From an uncultured Lachnospiraceae bacterium (GTDB lineage: Bacteria > Bacillota_A > Clostridia > Lachnospirales > Lachnospiraceae), in assembly GCA_947177885.1 (NCBI GenBank), contig CAMWWF010000104.1, forward strand, positions 1 to 8,826: a stretch of 8,826 nt of DNA. The letters are read 5' to 3'. Below, one piece after another: positions 5,884 through 8,826 of this stretch. Made by a program: the position numbers and the translations under genes. The notes beneath the pieces were generated by a model. That model was given only the letters and a program-made list of their open reading frames with translations. It was not told the origin of the DNA and did no database searches. The first letter of the stretch is position 1, and each line of letters opens with the position of its first letter.

Positions 5884-7686
5884 ATGATGAGATCACTTTT
5901 TTCTGGTGTATCGGGTCTTAAGACACACCAGACCAGGATGGATGTTATCGGTAATAACATCGCCAATGTAAACACCGTGGGATACAAGGCAAGTTCTATG
6001 GTATTTGCAGACTTGATGAGCCAGACCACGCAGAGTGCCAGCGGCCCGAATGCGCTTACCGGCACCGGCGGTACCAATGCCAGACAGATCGGTCTCGGCG
6101 TAAAGGGCGGGGCTATCAATATCAATATTACAGGACAGGGTTCCGCACAATCCACCGGAAATCCCTTTGATATCATGATCGAGGGAGATAATTTCTTCGT
6201 GGTGAACAATGGTACGGAGAACTGTTTTACCAGAGACGGTTCTTTCTATGTGGATGCGGCAGGTAATCTTGCCATGACCAGTACCGGCTACAACGTCATG
6301 GGATGGCAGGTGGATCCCGAGACCATGGATATCAGGCAGGATACGGTATCCGCCCTGCGTATTATGAGTGCGGCGAATCTCACCTATCCGCCGGAGGCTA
6401 CCACCCAGGCCAACATGGCGGGCATTTTGGATAAGAATGATAAGGATGCTACCAGTTCCAACGGTAAGGTGGTGAACCTGCAGTTCTTTGATGCCCTGGG
6501 GTATCGCTATACGGCGAAATTCGCCTTTAAGAAATCGAATAAGATAGCTGCGGACGGAGCGACTCCGGCACAGGATGTCTACAGCCTGGAGCTGGTGGGC
6601 ATCGAGGATGACTACGGGAACAAGGTGGATATTCCTGAGAACCTTGATCCTCCTCTGTTTGGTGACGCGGGCTCAACCCAGCTTAAGCCCGGTAAAGTTA
6701 CGTTTGATTCTACCAATTATAAGTGGGACGGTTCGCAGTTACAAAAGTCGGATGGTACCATTCTTGTAAATGCGGGGGATCTGTTTACCAATGGTAATCT
6801 GAAAGGAAAAGAAGAAGAAATTCAGGTCACGAACGGTGCTGACACGGAGACAATTACCGTCCAGGAGGGACTGGATGCCATTGCGAAGGCATACGGATTT
6901 GAGGGATCCACGGATGAATTCCTGAATCTGCTGTGTGATGTCAGTGATCCTGCAAACCCCGGAACAGCTGCATCCCGACTTTCGGTACAGCAGCTTTTGG
7001 CGAATCTTGCGGGAAATACCGGCAATGATTGGGAAAAGCTCCCGACGTATGAAAATGACACGACTACGAATCCTACCTTTGATACCGTAGGACGCTATTT
7101 TACCGGTATCAGCATCCACTTTAACTCAAATAACGGTGATTTCTATGGCATAAACGGAGCGACTACCAGGTCTGACAGCGGTCTGAATCTGTCCGCTCTG
7201 GGAGGAAATTTCTCTAATATCACAATCGATTTCTCCCAGCTGTCCGAGCCGGACAACAAGGGCACCTCCACCGCCAGCGCTACCAGCGGTGACCTTCTTC
7301 AGGGACTGGGAGCAGGACGGCGCCTGGGCAAGATGATCGGCGTGTCCATTCAGCAGAACGGTATGATCTATGCAAGCTATGACAATGGTATGACGAAGCT
7401 TCTGGGACAGATTGCCACCGCAAGCTTCCCCAACGCTTCCGGTCTGGAGAAGCGCGGCGACAATATGTACGGCGCCACACTGAACTCCGGTGAGTTCGAC
7501 GGGATCGGAGTGGATATCACCGCAAGCGGCGGCAAGATGTCAACCGGTCAGCTGGAGATGAGTAATGTGGATCTGTCTTCCGAGTTTACGGAGATGATCA
7601 CCACCCAGCGTGGCTTCCAGGCGAACAGTCGTATCATTACGGTTTCCGATACGCTGCTGGAAGAGCTGACCAATTTGAAGAGATAA
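5884..7686 (+). CDS. flgE: FlgE, flagellar hook protein
   Basis: The product has 600 residues, clearly longer than the roughly 400 of enteric FlgE and the shorter Bacillus hook protein. It polymerises outside the cell into the hook, the universal joint between rod and filament. The N-terminal rod/hook helix is SLFSGVSGLKTHQTRMDVI (4-22) with NNIANVNTVGYK (24-35). The FlgE/F/G core follows, with GNPFDIMIEGDNFFVV (92-107) and FTRDGSFYVDAAGNLAMTSTGY (115-136). The C-terminal core has SNVDLSSEFTEMITTQRGFQANSRII (560-585) and the helix to LTNLKR. The extra length lies in the surface-exposed middle, about 215-440, which I cannot align to a known insert. Two cysteines are visible (114, 351). The first of two adjacent ATGs, 5884, is taken because AGGAGG at 5868-5873 is 10 nt away. 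It is the last hook-module gene before a 123-bp gap. Confidence 0.96.
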   Translation: MMRSLFSGVSGLKTHQTRMDVIGNNIANVNTVGYKASSMVFADLMSQTTQSASGPNALTGTGGTNARQIGLGVKGGAININITGQGSAQSTGNPFDIMIEGDNFFVVNNGTENCFTRDGSFYVDAAGNLAMTSTGYNVMGWQVDPETMDIRQDTVSALRIMSAANLTYPPEATTQANMAGILDKNDKDATSSNGKVVNLQFFDALGYRYTAKFAFKKSNKIAADGATPAQDVYSLELVGIEDDYGNKVDIPENLDPPLFGDAGSTQLKPGKVTFDSTNYKWDGSQLQKSDGTILVNAGDLFTNGNLKGKEEEIQVTNGADTETITVQEGLDAIAKAYGFEGSTDEFLNLLCDVSDPANPGTAASRLSVQQLLANLAGNTGNDWEKLPTYENDTTTNPTFDTVGRYFTGISIHFNSNNGDFYGINGATTRSDSGLNLSALGGNFSNITIDFSQLSEPDNKGTSTASATSGDLLQGLGAGRRLGKMIGVSIQQNGMIYASYDNGMTKLLGQIATASFPNASGLEKRGDNMYGATLNSGEFDGIGVDITASGGKMSTGQLEMSNVDLSSEFTEMITTQRGFQANSRIITVSDTLLEELTNLKR

Positions 7687-7747
7687 TATTTTCCATCAAT
7701 AATTTTTGAAACTTTTTTATCTTTTGCTCGCAATATGACAGGATGTG

Positions 7748-7756
7748 TGCTATACT
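7748..7756 (+). promoter_or_regulatory. Extended -10 promoter element before flbD
   Basis: TGC TATACT at 7748-7756 is an extended -10 (TGn plus five of six matches to TATAAT). It lies in an AT-rich 123-bp gap after flgE, with poly-T tracts upstream (7703-7725). No good -35 lies at 16-18 bp; the nearest, TTGCTC at 7724-7729, is 21 bp away, which fits an extended -10 type of sigma-70/SigA promoter. The start of transcription would fall near 7762-7764. No SigD-type element is seen. This would give flbD-motA-motB and downstream genes their own transcription. Confidence 0.5.
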
Positions 7757-7780
7757 AAGGGAGCGGATTTTCGCTCCCTT
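7757..7780 (+). terminator. Perfect 9-bp hairpin after flgE, possible weak terminator
   Basis: AAGGGAGCG (7757-7765) and CGCTCCCTT (7772-7780) are perfect inverted repeats around a 6-base loop GATTTT. The stem is GC-rich, but the tail is only TCTAAG after the two final T's of the arm, so it would be an inefficient intrinsic terminator. It may instead be an RNA-processing or stability hairpin for the flgE transcript. It abuts the -10 element, so an RNA starting at about 7763 would lack much of the left arm. Confidence 0.5.
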
Positions 7781-7809
7781 TCTAAGTGAAGACAGGCGGG
7801 GAGGCTTGC

Positions 7810-7995
7810 ATGATTGAGGTGACGAAGATCAATAACGAAAAGATTCTTGTGAATCCTCTGCTGTTTGAGATCGTTGAGGAGACACCGGATACGGTCATTA
7901 CCATGACCACGGGGAAAAAAATAATTGTAAAAGAAAGTAGACAAGAGGTGAAAAATCTTGTAAAATTGTATAGAAAAGATGTTCTTGCGGATTAA
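7810..7995 (+). CDS. flbD: FlbD/SwrD family flagellar protein
   Basis: The product has 61 residues, the usual size of the Firmicutes FlbD family (not the unrelated NtrC-type FlbD of Caulobacter). MIEVTKINNEKILVNPLLFEIVEETPDTVITMTTGKK is a near-consensus family sequence in segments, for example the TPDTVITMTTGKK stretch and VKESRQEV. In B. subtilis the homologue SwrD (YlzI), also encoded in the fla/che operon after the hook gene, raises motor torque and supports swarming. I chose ATG 7810, with GGGGAGG at 7798-7804 five bases away, because the conserved family begins MI-LT-. The more upstream in-frame GTG at 7786 adds unconserved residues. Position immediately before motA fits a stator-related role. 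Confidence 0.92.
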   Translation: MIEVTKINNEKILVNPLLFEIVEETPDTVITMTTGKKIIVKESRQEVKNLVKLYRKDVLAD

Positions 7996-8017
7996 TTCGA
8001 AAAATTTAGGGGAGTGT

Positions 8018-8025
8018 AGGTGATC
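8018..8025 (+). promoter_or_regulatory. Unusual ribosome binding site for motA
   Basis: AGGTGATC at 8018-8025 complements the GATCACCT part of the 16S rRNA 3' end rather than the more common CCTCC core, with GTG 8030 four bases on. A second purine tract, AGGGGAG at 8008-8014, lies 15 nt away. Together they support the GTG start. Confidence 0.5.
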
Positions 8026-8029
8026 AATT

Positions 8030-8821
8030 GTGGATATAGCGTCATTAGCCGGAATACTTTTGTGTTTTGTAATGCTTATATTTGGTATTATCAGTTCTGC
8101 CGGTATGGCAGGATTTCATGAATATCTGGATGGTCCTTCTTTCGTCATTACCTTTGGCGGTGCTTTCTTCGCTACGATGACTTCGGTCAGCATGGCGGAT
8201 TATATTGGAGGCCTTAAAAGTTTTATGCTGATCTTTAAGGCTCCGACCCTGGATACCGCGGCAATGATACAGAAGATCATAGAGTTGACAAATGTGGCCC
8301 GTAAGGAAGGTCTGCTTTCTCTGGAGGAAGCGGCATCGGATATGGACGAGCAGTTTTTGAAGAAGGGTATCCTGCTCATCGTAGACGGTACGGACCCTGA
8401 TTTGGTGCGTGCAATTATGGAAACGGAGCTTGTGAGTCTGGACAGCAGACACAAGACCCGTATCGGTTTCTGGGACACACTGGGAAGTATGGGACCTGCC
8501 TGGGGTATGATCGGTACTCTGGTTGGTCTGGTAGATATGTTGTATCATATGGATGATGCATCGACGTTAGGGCCCGCGATGGCGGTCGCGCTGATCACCA
8601 CACTATACGGTTCCATACTGGCAAACTGGATCTGTGGACCGGTTTCCAATAAACTGAAAGCGGATAACTCGGCAGAGATGATGCTGAAGGAAGTTATGAT
8701 CGAGGGACTTCTGTCCATTCAGGCGGGAGAGAATCCCAGAGTCATCGAAGAGAAGCTGAAATCCTTCCTGGCTCCCAGTGAGAGGAACAGCACCGGTGAC
8801 GAGGCAGGGGGTGAGGAGTAA
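8030..8821 (+). CDS. motA: MotA, flagellar motor stator subunit
   Basis: The product has 263 residues, normal for the family, starting at GTG. MotA forms the pentameric ring around the MotB dimer in the cytoplasmic membrane and converts ion flow to rotor torque. Four membrane helices are seen, at about 5-24, 33-54, 150-172 and 179-201. The large cytoplasmic loop between helices 2 and 3 carries VARKEGLLSLEE. Its Arg91 and Glu99 correspond to the rotor-contacting charged residues of the family (Arg90 and Glu98 in E. coli). Pro156 in the conserved GPAWGMIGTLVGLV and Pro204 after helix 4 match the functional prolines. Whether it uses protons or sodium cannot be told from MotA alone. The tail is charged and acidic. 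The stop TAA 8819-8821 shares its last A with the next ATG. Confidence 0.97.
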   Translation: MDIASLAGILLCFVMLIFGIISSAGMAGFHEYLDGPSFVITFGGAFFATMTSVSMADYIGGLKSFMLIFKAPTLDTAAMIQKIIELTNVARKEGLLSLEEAASDMDEQFLKKGILLIVDGTDPDLVRAIMETELVSLDSRHKTRIGFWDTLGSMGPAWGMIGTLVGLVDMLYHMDDASTLGPAMAVALITTLYGSILANWICGPVSNKLKADNSAEMMLKEVMIEGLLSIQAGENPRVIEEKLKSFLAPSERNSTGDEAGGEE

Positions 8822-8826
8822 TGGCA
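8821..8826 (+). CDS. motB: Probable MotB start (two codons only)
   Basis: ATG GCA begins at 8821, overlapping the motA stop as TAATG, with GAGGAG at 8813-8818 and GGGGG at 8806-8810 just upstream. A 1-base stop/start overlap after motA is the usual motA-motB arrangement with translational coupling, which helps equalise the stator subunits. Only two codons are inside the window, so the name rests on context, not on protein sequence. Confidence 0.6.

Noticed and set aside
7706..7734. TTGAAA at 7706-7711 as a -35 box for a second promoter after flgE.
   Set aside because: At 16-18 bp downstream there is only CGCAAT-like sequence with no usable -10, and it is too far from TATACT at 7751.

Overview
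This window is a contiguous stretch of a flagellar assembly (fla/che-type) operon, entirely on the + strand. The gene order is fliH (3' end), fliI, fliJ, a motE/ylxF-like gene, fliK, flgD, a small flagellar-operon gene of the TIGR02530 type, flgE, flbD (swrD), motA, and the first two codons of what is almost certainly motB. This order matches the fla/che layout of Firmicutes. The FliH, FliJ and FlgD sequences, the TIGR02530-type gene between flgD and flgE, and flbD-motA-motB placed after the hook gene point to a motile member of the Clostridia, most likely Lachnospiraceae. The family assignment is inferred from remembered protein similarity and gene order; the genus cannot be named. Shine-Dalgarno sites are strong and purine rich, as is usual in Firmicutes.

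Bases 1-2175 hold the ATPase module of the flagellar type III export apparatus: the regulator FliH, the hexameric ATPase FliI and the stalk protein FliJ. Bases 2206-3081 encode a single-pass membrane protein with a coiled coil and a MotE/MgtE-N-like C-terminal domain, at the place of B. subtilis ylxF. A 92-bp gap containing a 12-bp hairpin follows. Bases 3174-7686 are the hook module: FliK (hook-length control and substrate switching), FlgD (hook cap), the small uncharacterised protein, and a 600-residue FlgE (hook subunit).

After flgE comes the largest gap, 123 bp. It holds an extended -10 promoter-like element placed directly against a perfect 9-bp hairpin, and this probably marks an internal transcription unit boundary. 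The motor-power module follows: FlbD/SwrD (61 aa), the stator subunit MotA, and motB overlapping the motA stop codon.

The genes work together in the order of morphogenesis. The export ATPase supplies hook parts, FlgD caps the growing hook, FlgE polymerises under it, FliK measures it and switches export specificity, and MotA/MotB supply torque. I see no mobile element, CRISPR array, RNA gene, frameshift or other sign of horizontal transfer. The least ordinary parts are the extended C-terminus of FlgD (a helical domain plus an acidic 11-residue tandem repeat), the two little-studied proteins (MotE-like and TIGR02530-like), and the promoter/hairpin juxtaposition before flbD. I do not see a wholly new system here.
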